Position numbers and translations under genes: made by a program. Below the pieces are notes generated by a model, which saw only the letters and a list, made by a program, of their open reading frames with translations, made no database searches and had not been told where the DNA came from. Positions 30,801 through 41,534 of a DNA stretch of 64,000 nucleotides are shown here, in pieces; position 1 is the stretch's first letter, and each line of letters starts with the position of its first letter. The DNA comes from Kitagawia praeruptora (taxonomy: Eukaryota > Streptophyta > Magnoliopsida > Apiales > Apiaceae), in the NCBI GenBank assembly GCA_037693485.1, contig CM075345.1, positions 104,712,001 through 104,776,000 of the forward strand, written 5' to 3'.

Positions 30801-32191
30801 AATCTCCGGAAGGTTGTTGAAGTTTGGTGCATGCACTATTACCGTGTAACTACTTTGTCTCTTACAATTGTACAATAACAGAGGATTCAGGGATATACGA
30901 AATTAGAATGAATAAAACGTACAGTCAGTGCAGCACCTGTGCACATATCAACAGATTTCTTAAATAAAAATACTTCGAACATGCTATAATTTGCTAGTAA
31001 GAAATTGGGGAGTTACAAACGAGAACTTTAGGTTTAATGGAACTAAATAATTAGGGATATTAAGCTCAAGTGCAACATTAAAAAAAAACATTTTATCACC
31101 AATGGTTTTTGATATCCAGTCAAACACAAAAAATTTATTAAAACCCAACATCTTAAATAAAATTGGGATTGATAAGATAAAGACAACTAAAATGCAGCAC
31201 TTGCCAAAAAAATTAAAGAAAGATTACCTTTGGCTTTCTTTCTTCTAATATGGAAGCTCTACCAGCACTTCCCATCCCCTCAACAGGCATGAATACCGAA
31301 CCGCCATCACTGTGGCCACTGCTACTCACAGACACATTCTTGTGAGGCCTTCCACAACCCCACCCCACACCGTCGCTATTTCCCACTAAAACAGACACCA
31401 TACTAGCCTCCATTACGACACGCCCCCTTCTTCTCTTACCCAACACCGTACCCCCTTCTTCAGTTCCAACTCCAACTATTCCATTGTTATCCGTAGGTGG
31501 CCTCCCCAGCCACCTACCAACAGAAACTGCCTCCGCCCCTGCGCCTGGCTCAGCCTCAGCCACTACAGTGTGCAACGTAGGTGGCCCTCCCGGGCGCCTC
31601 TTAACTGGTCCTCCATCAACCTTACCCATCGGCACCACCATTGGCACTGCCCCGATCATAACAGAAGGAGCAGCAATCACTGGAAGCCCACTGACACAAC
31701 TTACTGCAGGTGATGCTACACCACCTACCCCACCGCCATTGCAAGGAATCTTGGGAGGACGGCCAGCCCTCCGCTTTTTCACAACAGAACCTTTAGCAAA
31801 AGATTGACTATTTCCAGAATCAGAAAGCATATAAGAATGCTTATTCATAACGAGTTGACCCTGGTTCTTCATCTTCTTAAGTTGCTGAGTCAACAGAGTT
31901 GCATGACTTGGTGACAAGTTCTTACACTCACTCTCTAGATACTTAGCTATAGCTTGCCTGCTCGAACCACCTCTCTCCTTCATAGCTACAATTGCAGCTG
32001 TATTCATCTATATCCACACAAAATCCCTAAATCAAATCACAAAATATTCACTAAATTCAAATTTATACAAAATAAAATGTATGTACCTCACTGTCCGGTG
32101 GATGGTTGAGCTGGGCATCATTGTTAACAGCAGCATTAGTTATATGAAGATTAGGTCCGGTCACCGGTGGCAGATTTGAGTGGCTTTCCAT
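27900..32191 (-). CDS. GH1-HMGA-like (HMG-Y-related) chromatin protein, 3 exons, 378 aa
   Basis: Exons on the minus strand: 32191-32087, 32007-31228 and 28151-27900. Both introns are GT...AG and in phase 0 (79 bp and 3076 bp). The protein has a short N-terminus ending LNHPPDSE, then a linker-histone globular GH1 domain (about residues 31-105: AIVAMKERGGSSRQAIAKYL, LTQQLKKMKNQGQLV). AT-hook-like motifs follow at about 112-121 (KKRRAGRPPK), 171-178 (KRRPGGPP), 199-206 (GRWLGRPP), 226-231 (KRRRGR) and 252-258 (GCGRPHK). The last exon gives KVKHVADIIRPYLNNEVAPIALEGLQEV, the helix found at the C-terminus of plant GH1-HMGA proteins. These nuclear proteins bind AT-rich minor grooves and nucleosomal DNA. 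Only the first AT-hook is canonical, and an extra exon in the long intron cannot be excluded. Confidence 0.85.
29133..29395. mobile_element. MITE with TGTTTGGTTGGG inverted repeats (263 bp)
   Basis: Left TIR TGTTTGGTTGGG (29133-29144) and right CCCAACCAAACA (29384-29395), with GGGAATGGAATGAAAT-type subterminal sequence mirrored on the other side (ATTTCATCCATTCCATT). The ends resemble PIF/Harbinger or hAT MITEs of plants; the target duplication is not clear, so the superfamily is left open. Confidence 0.65.
30173..30685 (+). mobile_element. Degraded Helitron-like element
   Basis: The start A|TCTATACTATTACTATAC and the terminal palindrome CGTGCATCGCACG (about 30658-30670) match the style of small plant Helitrons. 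The final CTRR is not recognisable, so the right boundary is uncertain. Repeated GGGCCTA/GGGTCTAATTATT words lie inside. Confidence 0.4.
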
Positions 32192-32224
32192 GTCGGTGAA
32201 AAGTAAGAACTAAAAGAGCAAAAT

Positions 32225-32258
<34 letters not shown>

Positions 32259-32269
32259 AGGGAGGGAGG

Positions 32270-32314
<45 letters not shown>

Positions 32315-32396
32315 AGGGAGAGAGAGAGAGACAGAGAGACAGAGAGAGGGGGGGGAGAGAGAGAGAGACAGAGAGAGGGGGGGGGGAGAGAGAGAT
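32225..32396. repeat. GA/GGGA microsatellite in the 5' region of the GH1-HMGA gene
   Basis: 172 bp of AG, GGGA and GACA units. On the gene strand it is CT-rich and lies 34-205 bp upstream of the start codon, so it probably falls in the 5' UTR or core promoter. A TATA-like stretch (minus CTATATATTATAGG) lies near 32427-32441. CT-rich leaders are common in plant genes. Confidence 0.75.
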
Positions 32397-32604
32397 GGAA
32401 ATGTGACTTTGCATACAAGGTGAACCTATAATATATAGATATATATGCAGTAATGCTTGTTGTGAGAATATTAGGCCATTTATGCAACGTGTGCAGAAGA
32501 TTACAAATAAGAAAAGGTGGAAAAGTTTGATCGGGCCGCTGGGATATGAGATAAACACACGCACACATGCACGCATATATAATATATATATATAACATCA
32601 ATTA

Positions 32605-33110
32605 TATATGTTAAATTCTACTACATTATCTCGAGTAAAAACTATAAAGTTGTGAAAATTATCATATAAATACAGGGACAACACTGAGTGCAAATTAAGC
32701 GATTGCACAAGCTATAAAAAACATCACAATAAACTAGATACAAGGTTATTGTCTAAAAATTTAAGGTAAGAAAATGTATTGGTTCGTTTTAATAGGTTTT
32801 CGAGTCAAATAAAAATAGAGTCAAGATCCGGAATGAAACACACACACACATATATATTGAGTTAAATCTTAGTATTCTACTAGCAATAGTAAATATGATA
32901 AAACTATGAAAATTATCATATAAATACAGGGATGATATTGAGCACAAATTGCGCTATTGTACAAACTACGAACAAAACATCAAAGTAAATTAGATATAAG
33001 GCTATTTTCTAAAAATTTGAGGCAAGAAAATATAAGAGTTCGTCTTTAATAAGATTCAGAGTTAGATAAAAAAGAGTAAAGATCTGGAATTTAGATATTA
33101 TATGAGTAAT
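32605..33110. repeat. Tandem duplication of a ~250-bp segment
   Basis: Two diverged copies (about 32605-32850 and 32870-33110) share AAAATTATCATATAAATACAGGGA, the CTATTGTACAAACTA-type word and TCTAAAAATTTAAGG-type words. No coding capacity is seen. Confidence 0.6.
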
Positions 33111-33149
33111 TGTTTACATACCTTTTCTTACCATTGCAAAAGTATTACA

Positions 33150-35230
33150 TATAAACAAAAGGATCCGCCTGAAAGCCTAATTATCCTTAATAGTAAGTAA
33201 CAGATTTAAAGAACAAGCTTTTATTTTTTGAACTATAGACCAGCAATCTAAGGTGGCATATCACTCCATACAGAAAATGTGTTTCTAAAATTATAGCTCA
33301 CATAATTTTTGATGATTTCAGATCTAGCACAATTCACACATCAAAAAATAAATGCAATTAAATTCTGTGTATATTTTCTATCATGAAATTGTATTTTTTT
33401 CCCCCTGAATTAACCACTAAACATGTAAAAAATTTCATTTCAAAAACCACAAATTCTTTTTGCTTACGTCACAACTTTATCTCTCTCAAAAGTTTGTGTT
33501 TCAATTAAGGATCCTACGATCTCTCCATATTGTAAATAATTGTTTACATAATTATGAAATGAAAGACATTTTACAATAGGAAGTTCCAAATGAATGCGAA
33601 TTGATTGTAGCATTATAAAACTAACAACTTCTTCAACATAAGTTCTAAATGCAAGTGATTTTAAATTTGACGGAAACAGCATCTTGGAGATAAAATATTA
33701 ATGATGGTAACTGAATACAACTAAGTGCAGCATTTATAATCCTGCAAGCTAAAATATCAGTTGAATTAAGATATATAGTTGACAGACTCATTTAAAGGGT
33801 GTAGACATTTCAGGTCGGGAGGGATCCTACAATCTCTTCAAAATCTGATCCAACCATCAAATTCATGACATAATTATGAAACCAAAACTTTTTCAAGTTG
33901 GAAGTTCCATATGCATACAAATTGAGAAACAATCAAAATGACAACTTCTTCAACGGAAATTCCAAACGCATGTAAGTTCAAGATTGATTAGAACAGAATC
34001 TTAGAGATAAAAATATCAAGACTCTACATATATACAACTAAACTGCAGCATTTATAATTAAGCATGTAATAACATCAGCTTGGTCAGGAAATGTAGTTAG
34101 CTCATTTAGACGGTGCATATATTCCATTTCTAGATCCTAGCTACCACCTCTTTAATATCTGATCCAATTATTTAATTGATTATAATTATGAAACTACAAC
34201 TTTTTCGAACTGGATGTTACAACTGCATGTAGATTCAAGCTTGACTAAAATGCCACCTAAGGGATATAATATTAATTACTGCTCTTGAATAAAACTAAGT
34301 GCAGCAATTATAATCAAGCATGTTGAAAAATCAGTGCGATCAAGAAATTTAGTTGGAAGTTTCATTTGGAGGGTGAATTTTAAATTTTTATTAGATGCAC
34401 CTGATATTTTTATAAATCTAAATATATATTTTAGACCAATGTATTAATTAAAGGTAATAGCAATTATAGGTAAAGACATTAGACTAGGTGCACTAGATTT
34501 AAAAAACCGGCCCTTACAAAGATCGTATAAAAACCCAGAAAGCCATCACCATGTAATTATTGGGTTTCAGAAATTTGTGCCATAACAAAGAACCCGGAGC
34601 TATATAGAATTAGAACGAAGTCACGAACACATACACACTCAGTACACCAATTACGAACATGTAACCAAAAAATTGCTTATAATAAAAAATGGATGGAATT
34701 GACTTAAATTTTTTAGTAAGAAATTGGACACTGGAATTACAATTAAAAAGAGAGAGAGAGAGAGAGAGATTAATGCAAATAGATAAAAACAATCAGGCAT
34801 ACAAAACTTAGTACAGCACTGAAAAGCATTCAGGCATTTATTTAAAGCTAAAATCCTAAAGATAATGAGGACTGATAAGCAAAAAAAAGAAGCAGGAAAA
34901 ATGATAAAAATGAATGAGAAATACCTAATTTGGGGTGTTCCGCAAAGGCTTGTCTTGTGACTGGCATATAGAAAGGTGTAGCAGCAGCTCCCATCCCCTC
35001 AACAGCCAGAAATACGCTACCCTTGGGCTTGGAAAGAAGTTCCGATCCAGGGCAGCTGCCTTGCCTATTGTCCCATAACCAACCCATTTGTTCTCAACAC
35101 AACTGACTAGTGACTAATTAATCCCAGATTCAGAATATGGATATAAGAATGCTTATTCTTGACCCTGCCTCAGATTCAGTGACCAATTAGAGCATCCGGT
35201 CCAGTCATCGATCGGAGTGATGTGAAAAAC
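33150..35230 (-). pseudogene. Decayed partial duplicate of the GH1-HMGA gene
   Basis: 33150-34925 resembles intron 2 (matching blocks around 28660, 28990, 29440, 29940; e.g. TTTATTTTTTGAAC, TTAGAGATAAAATATTAATG, GTGCAGCATTTATAATCA). 34926-35087 encodes KGSVFLAVEGMG, matching GGSVFMPVEGMG of exon 2. 35135-35175 matches the KHSYMLSDSG part of exon 2 (TATAAGAATGCTTATTC). About 35190-35225 weakly matches exon 1. Most of exon 2, including the AT-hooks, and all of exon 3 are missing, so it cannot encode the protein. Order and strand are the same as in the intact gene, as expected for a tandem duplication. Confidence 0.7.
34749..34768. repeat. (AG)n microsatellite
   Basis: Ten AG units inside the intron-like part of the GH1-HMGA pseudogene. 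Confidence 0.85.
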
Positions 35231-35465
35231 AACTCAAACACAAAATAAAACCCACACACTTGGGAAGGTAAATGTTAATACAATTATGTAACTCAATGAT
35301 AGATTTTCTGATTTCAAAATATGCCAAATGCATATCCAATCAAGTCTTTTAGTTTGTGGATGATGAGAAAAATAGCTCATTTCTCAAATTTTTGTTTGGT
35401 GAAACAAGGGAGTGAGTTTGGGTGCAAGGAATTACAACAGCATAGCTCATTGGGAAATGTACACA

Positions 35466-37380
35466 TCTATATATATTATAATGCCAAGACATCAGAAATG
35501 CACCAGAAACGTTTTTAATATTTTTCTTGAATTTTCAATTTTTTGATTTTTCATTAAAAATATTTTCTTGTATTAAATAACTCTTAATGACCTTTTAATT
35601 AGTTATTAATTACACCTATTAAATCTATATAAAATTTACTTTATTTCACATTTCTAGAAATTTAGAAAACTTTGTTTGAGCATGTAACTATTATTTCAAC
35701 ATTATATATATATATATATAATTATAATTAAGTGTATTTTTAGGTAAAATAATGACAGAAAATTGTTTATATCGCATTCTTTTTCATTCCCTATAAGACT
35801 GCATTAATTTCTTTTCGAACGCTTGTAAGTAATAAATATGATCTTAACTTCTCAAACAATTTTGATTATAACTTATTTAGAAATCGTAATAAATTATGAA
35901 AATATATAGATTTTTCGCTTAACAATTGAGATTTGTATAAAAAAATACAAACTATTATTATTTTTGCACATTAATAAATTATACATGGAGTATGACCAAA
36001 CCGATTAAATTGAACCAACCAAACCATTTTTTCAGCGGATTAATGGATAAAAAAGTTACGCCTGTTGTTCATTATATTGTGTCGAAATAAATTAATATTC
36101 TAATTAAATAAATTCTTACTCTAATATTGAACATTTTTGTGATGGGAGGGGTGTCGGCTTTAAAAAATGTTATTCTATTTAATATTTATAACTTTAATCG
36201 GAAAGATTAAGTTCGTATTGTCATTGCTAATTTTTATGCCTATTCTATTTTTAAGATTATCAAAATTTTATCTATACGATGAGAGTACTTTTCTAATTAA
36301 TAATTTATATCAATTGTTTTAAATCAATTTTTTTAGGAAATTCTTAAGAGATCGATAAATTTTTTAAAATAATAAAAATTATTTTATCTAACTTCAATAT
36401 TTTCAAATATAAGTTTATAAACCGCGCGAAGCGCGGATTATAATGCCTGGAGATCGGAAAGTTAATAGAAGCGTTCAAAATGGCTTTCTTGAATTTTGGT
36501 TTTTTTTAATTTTTTTTATTAAAATTATTTTCCTGCATTAAACAGCTTTTAATGACATATTAATTAGTAATTAATTATACCTAATAAATATATAATTATT
36601 TTATTTTATTTTATTTTATTAAACAATTATAAAACTTTATTTGAGCATTATATTTATTATTTTAATAGTAAAAGTAATTACATTTATAATTAAGTTTGTT
36701 TTAGGTAAAATGATGACTGAAAATTATTTACATTGCATCTTTTTTATTTTCTATCGAATAACACTCCAATTTTTTTTCCGAATAATTGTAATACAGACGA
36801 CCCTTAACTTCTCAAGCAATCTTCAATATTAGTAATTATGATCGTAATAAATTATAGAAGTATATAAATTTTTGCTTAGCAACTATAATAAAAATAATAC
36901 AAAGAGTTTTTATTTTTACACATGAATAAATTACACATGGGTTATGACCAAAGCAATTTAATTGAAAAAACCCAACTTTATTGATAGATTAAATAGTTAA
37001 AAAAGTTATATACCCGTTGTTCATTATGTTGTGTTGAAATAAATTAACATTCTATTTAAATAAATTCTTACACTACTATTGAACATGTATGTTATGAGAG
37101 GAGCGTCGGCTTTAAAAAGTATTATTATATATAATATTTTTAACTTTTGGTTACGTTTGTATTATAATTGTTACTTTTTATGTTTATGATATTTTTGAAA
37201 TTATGAAAATTTTAGATATATAAAGAGAGCATTTTCAACCTTATAATTCAAGTAAATTGTTTTGATTCAATTTTTTGTAAAAAAATTTAATAGACCAATA
37301 AATTTTTAAATACAATTAATATATTTTCAATATTTTAAAATAAATTTATTAACCGCGCGAAGCGCGGCTAAGTTTCCTAG
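35466..37380 (+). mobile_element. Helitron, head-to-tail dimer (971 + 944 bp)
   Basis: Starts A|TCTATATATATTATAATGCC and ends with hairpin CCGCGCGAAGCGCGG, CTAAGTTTC and CTAG|T, so the element sits between A and T as Helitrons do. An internal copy of the hairpin (36422-36436) is followed directly by ATTATAATGCC, the element's own 5' sequence, so 36437 starts a second unit. Both units share diverged bodies (TTAATGACATATTAATTAG, TTTGAGCATTATATTTATTA, ATTACACATGG...TTATGACCAAA). No RepHel protein is encoded. Confidence 0.85.
35703..35721. repeat. (TA)n microsatellite
   Basis: Short TA run inside the first Helitron unit. Confidence 0.85.
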
Positions 37381-37732
37381 TTACATCTAATTTAGAGGTA
37401 TTTTGGATAAATTTGAAATTATTATTTATGAATTAAAATTGAAATGAAGAATGAAAATGTTAAATTAATATCTGTTTGGATAATTTTGTATATCGAGTAA
37501 CTTATAAATTATTGAAAATGTGAAAAAATATTTAAAAAAATATAATTATTAATTTGAATGATGTTATTAACTTTTATCAAATAAAATTATTAAAATAAAA
37601 TAAATAATTTACCAACTTCAATTTAAAACTATTTTTAAAATTTTAAATAATTTTTTAATTTATTACATAAATAAACATTTTTTAACTTAAAGTTAAAAAT
37701 TACTTTAAGACAGAAGTACCGGCCAAACGGCC
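37381..37732. other. AT-rich spacer, no gene
   Basis: Between the Helitron end and the start of pararetroviral sequence. Homopolymer-rich, ending with ACCGGCCAAACGGCC, which may be the end of an unidentified MITE. The exact virus-host junction cannot be set. Confidence 0.4.
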
Positions 37733-37970
37733 TTTTAGCTATTGTACGTCCCAAATATATGTGAGAATATGCCCAAAATGTCTACCATTCAACATGGATG
37801 GCCCATATTGCCTATTTGCAAAAGAGGTGGTCTTTTTTTACCATTGTCCACGCATAAAAAACATGCGTTTACATCATTTAGCAAAAAGACAAAAAGCTAG
37901 TTCCCCTTTAATCATTAACCTATGAATGCTTTTAACGGCTTTCATTTAGATTGTTTTCCGCCAACCATCT

Positions 37971-37983
37971 TGGTATCAGAGCC
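37971..37983 (+). other. Pararetroviral primer binding site
   Basis: TGGTATCAGAGCC, complementary to the 3' end of initiator tRNA-Met, the minus-strand primer of Caulimoviridae. It lies 19 nt upstream of the movement protein ATG. Confidence 0.88.
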
Positions 37984-38002
37984 TAGTTAATAATCTTTTA
38001 AA

Positions 38003-38959
38003 ATGAACCTTTTAAAAGAGAAAAATCAGATTCCTGAGGAGGAAACTTCTGATAATTTAGAAATCGAGTTATCAGAATCAGAAAAAGGCTTTCAAGCTAG
38101 TTTTCTAGTAAAACACGATTTAATTTCTAAAATCAGGAACACAAAGCTTGATTTAAAGAAAGAAACTATTTTTAACGTCCCTTGGCTGGATCGTTTAAAA
38201 AGAAAAAATAATATCTTTTATTACGTATCTACAAAAGAAATGCATGTAGATATAAAAGATACTACAGGAAAAGTGTATTTGCCTTTAATCACTAGAGAAG
38301 AGATTAATAGACAATTACAAAAAATGGATTCAAAGACAAGATCAACAATCTCTATGGTTCATTTAGGAGCTGTTAAGATTTTGATAAAATCTGAATTTCC
38401 TGAAGGTATAGATTCTCCAATACAAATGGCTTTACTGGATAATAGAATTATACCCCGACATGACAGTATTTTAGGTGCTGCTAGAGGTAATTTAGCATAC
38501 CAAAAATTCATGTTTACAGTATATCCCAAATACGCAGTTAGTTTGGATACTCAAAGATTTGATCAAATTTTATCTTTTATTCATGATTTTGAAAGAAAAG
38601 ATTTGATGCAAAAAGGGGATAAAGTATTTAGCATTACTTATCTAGTTGCTTATGTTTTAACCAATAGTCATCACAGTATTGACTATAAGAAGAAAGAATA
38701 CATCGAATTAGACGACGTATTCTCGGAAGTAGGCTCAGTAGAAGATAAACAATTTGTAGAATTGACTCCTACAGACCATACTTGGGCAGTTGATATTGCT
38801 AGAAACAAACCTTCTTTACAGGATAAACCTAGAAGAAGCTTTAGAGCTAGAGGGAATTTAGCTATTAGAGAACCCTTAGCAGAAGAAAATGATATGCTCC
38901 TTAAAAGCATGTCCCAAAGAATAGATGATCTATCAAACAAATTTGCTAGTATCATTTAA
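38003..38959 (+). CDS. Pararetroviral movement protein, 318 aa, open frame
   Basis: Complete frame ATG to TAA, of a length normal for caulimovirus-type movement proteins. The central part has the expected 30K-superfamily-like beta-rich core (VHLGAVKILIKSEFPEGIDS, ILGAARGNLAYQKFMFTVYP, VFSITYLVAYVLTNSH), followed by a charged C-terminal tail. Such proteins build tubules through plasmodesmata. The next ORF starts one base after this stop. The frame is undamaged although neighbours are broken, so it could still be translated if transcribed. Confidence 0.85.
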   Translation: MNLLKEKNQIPEEETSDNLEIELSESEKGFQASFLVKHDLISKIRNTKLDLKKETIFNVPWLDRLKRKNNIFYYVSTKEMHVDIKDTTGKVYLPLITREEINRQLQKMDSKTRSTISMVHLGAVKILIKSEFPEGIDSPIQMALLDNRIIPRHDSILGAARGNLAYQKFMFTVYPKYAVSLDTQRFDQILSFIHDFERKDLMQKGDKVFSITYLVAYVLTNSHHSIDYKKKEYIELDDVFSEVGSVEDKQFVELTPTDHTWAVDIARNKPSLQDKPRRSFRARGNLAIREPLAEENDMLLKSMSQRIDDLSNKFASII

Positions 38960-38960
38960 A

Positions 38961-39334
38961 ATGAGTCTTAAAGAGTTAATCGAGGACTTCAATAACAATA
39001 TTAAGCCCCAGCTAACAGAAATTTTAGCTTTGCTTAAGAAAAATGCAGACAATGATGTCAAAGGTAATATTGAAGCTGTAGCAGCAAAGATAATCACAGA
39101 ACTGAAGACAACAATTCAGGATTATCAAAACGATAAAGCAATTGGTAAACAACCAAAAGATTCAGAAGAAAATCGGCTTGTTCTCACTCCAGAACAAGGT
39201 AACAAAGATAAGGGTAAAAGCCATTATCGATATAGTATCCTAACCATGATGTAGGAAACGAAGAACTCGGAACAGGTAAAAATCCGAACAGTATGACTTG
39301 GCCATTTGGTTCTGTTTCTAATAAGAAAATATGA
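38961..39334 (+). pseudogene. Virion-associated protein-like ORF, frameshifted near its end
   Basis: The ATG at 38961 opens a 97-codon frame that stops at 39254 (an upstream in-frame ATG at 38925 only extends it into MP). It is helical and Lys/Glu-rich with a leucine-repeat N-terminal part, as in the coiled-coil VAP of caulimoviruses. An indel near 39230-39240 moves the remaining C-terminal part into another frame, which ends at 39332-39334, overlapping the coat-protein ATG (39331) as ATGA. Identification rests on position, size and composition. Confidence 0.65.
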
Positions 39335-40786
39335 ACTATATGCAAGACATAGAGAAGTTCTTTTGGGAAGTTCTTGAATCAGAAATTCAAGATGATCATC
39401 AAGAAAAACAATTTTCGAAGGCAATGGAATTACTTGAATTAGAAGATAATAATCTAGCTAATCAACAAGTAGCAAATAATTTAGAATTACAATCTTTATT
39501 CGGATTTAGTTCTACTAATTATTTGAATGTCATTGAAGAATTTAGTTCACCAGAATCAGATTCTCAAGGTGCAGATTCATCAGAAGAAGATTTTGTTAAA
39601 CATACATTCAGGATGAATAAACAAGAAGAAGGGGTGCATACAGATGAAAATCCATTCGCATCTACTTCAGGAACAAAAAGACCAGTAGACAGGAAGAAAG
39701 GTAACTTCTATCCATCTACTACTGAGTTCAAGACGAATCAAAACTTATTTGGTTCAAACGTTCTAAATATCGATTGTGAATCAGGGAGAAAAACCTTAAT
39801 CGATGTATGGAAAAGGAAATTAGTTTAATAATACAAACTAATCCAATCGCTTACAACGACACTGAGACAGTTTTGTTATTAGTTGATCACAAAACAGCTG
39901 GAGTCGTAAATAGGTTTATTAAAGACGCGACATGGGATTTCACAAATCTCGAACCCATAGAAGCCTTTAATCAAATCATAGATGGTATCTATACTATGTT
40001 TTTAGGAATTGATTATATCAATGCTAAAGATTTAGAAAAAGATAAGATCAAACAAAATGCTAAGATGGCTCTTAGTAAAATGCAATTATGTGATATATGC
40101 TTAATTGATAAATTCTTTTGTGAATATGAAAAGCATATGATCAACACAGGAGATCTAACAGGTTATCATGTTTATGTGGAAGAATACATACGCAAGATAC
40201 CATTAGTAGGAGAAAAAGCTCTGATTAAGTTTTTACAGGAAAGAACAATCCTAACACAGCTTGGCTTTTGCTCAAAGAATAGTAAAAAAATGAAATCATC
40301 AGTTATTGTGATTTCAGCAAGACTCAGAAGAAGCTGAAAGCTTTTAGCAAGAGATGTTGCGAAAAGATTTCAGAAGAATCTTATAATTTGGGTTGTAATC
40401 CCAATTACACCAAGAAATATAAGAAGAAATATTCTAAAAAGAAAATATCTTCTAAATACAGGTTTAAAAAGAAAAAGAAAACTTTTAAACCAGGAAAGTA
40501 TGTTAAGAAGAAAACTTTTCCTACTAACAAACAAAAGCTTTATCCAAAAGGAAAGAAAAATTGTAGGTGTTGGGTCTGCAACGAAGAAGGACATTATACA
40601 AATGAATGCCCTAATAGGAAGAAATACCCTGACAAACTCAAGGTATTAGAGGAAATCTACTACATAGGTTATGAACCAGTAGAAGACGAATATGATGAGA
40701 GGAAAGAAATCTTCATCATACAAGAAATTGACCCTGGACCATCGTCCGACGAGTCAGAAGATGAATCAACAGACGAAAGCGACTGA
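39331..40786 (+). pseudogene. Pararetroviral coat protein, broken by frameshifts
   Basis: Three frames carry one protein. 39331-39828 is the acidic N-terminal region; 39807-40260 is the capsid core (a long helical stretch around MFLGIDYINAKDLEKDKI). From about 40292 to 40786 come a very Lys-rich segment, a zinc knuckle (CWVCNEEGHYTNEC) and an acidic tail ending DESTDESD. Frame changes lie near 39807-39830, near 40245-40262, and in the A-run at 40284-40290. A basic block plus one CCHC knuckle plus acidic ends is the standard caulimovirid coat-protein architecture. It cannot make an intact capsid protein. Confidence 0.85.
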
Positions 40787-41534
40787 GGATTCACAAGAAG
40801 AATTAGTAATGACAAATATTACTAATCCATCATCAATCTATGTCAAATGTACACTTAAATTTGCTGGATATAGAAACATAGAATTACATTGCTATGTTGA
40901 TATAGGTGCAAGCCTATGTATAGCAAGCAAATACGTCATTCCACCGGAGCATTGGGTGAATGCCGAACGACCTATTGAGGTAAAAATCGCTAATGGTAAA
41001 ACCATTGTGATTAATAAGGTATGTAAAGACCTTGATATTATGATAGCAGGAGAAATATTTCATATTCCTACCGTTTATCAACAAGAATCAGGTATAGACT
41101 TTCTTTTAGGAAACAGTTTTTGTCTAGCCTACAGACCATTTATACAAGTAGATGGTAAAAGAATGATTTTTACACTAAAGGGTGAACCAGTATGGGTTAA
41201 GAAAGTTACTCAAGCAAATCAAATAGGATTTCCTGAGTTCTTAGAATCTAAGAAAATAAATTCTAAAAAGAAACCCGTAACACCTGTTAACATCTCCCAA
41301 AACAAAATTCACTTTTTAGAGAGGGGGAGAGATATGTTATTAAGATATCAAGAAATGAATTTTGCTTTAACAAATTTATCTCAAGATATTGACAGGAAAT
41401 TTAAGATTGAACAACTCTTAGACAAAGTATGCTCGGACAATCCATTGGATCCAAAGAAAACCAAACATTTGATGAAAGAATCAATCAAACTCAATAATCC
41501 AAAGGATATTTTCAGGGTAAAACCTATGAAATAT
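40692..41534 (+). pseudogene. Pararetroviral Pol, N-terminal part (protease), split by a solo LTR
   Basis: This frame overlaps the end of the coat-protein frame and continues to the insertion at 41534/41535; the codons after that (CQDLSFLNIL) belong to the inserted LTR. The aspartic protease site reads DIGAS (about 40892) where DTG or DSG is expected, a single-base change that probably inactivates it. The downstream part (FLLGNSFCLAYRPFIQ) is the second half of the protease fold. Pol resumes at 45622. Confidence 0.85.

Larger units (their letters stand above)
28152..31227 (-). other. Long intron 2 of the GH1-HMGA gene, filled with repeats
   Basis: Donor GTAATC at 31227 and acceptor TTTAATGCAG at 28152. 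Inside are a MITE (29133-29395) and degenerate ~280-bp tandem repeats (CAGCATTTGTAATCAAGCA-type words near 29440, 29705, 30010, with TAGTTGGCAGTTTCATTT-type words). There is also a Helitron-like stretch (30173-30685). Homologous intron sequence reappears at 33.15-34.9 kb. Confidence 0.7.

Noticed and set aside
31484..31807. 107-aa plus ORF opposite exon 2 of the GH1-HMGA gene
   Set aside because: Antisense shadow of a GC-rich exon; no supporting features.
32151..32601. Two ~140-aa minus ORFs made of SLSLSLPPSLP
   Set aside because: Produced by the GA/GGGA microsatellite in three-phase reading; they lie in the 5' region of the GH1-HMGA gene.
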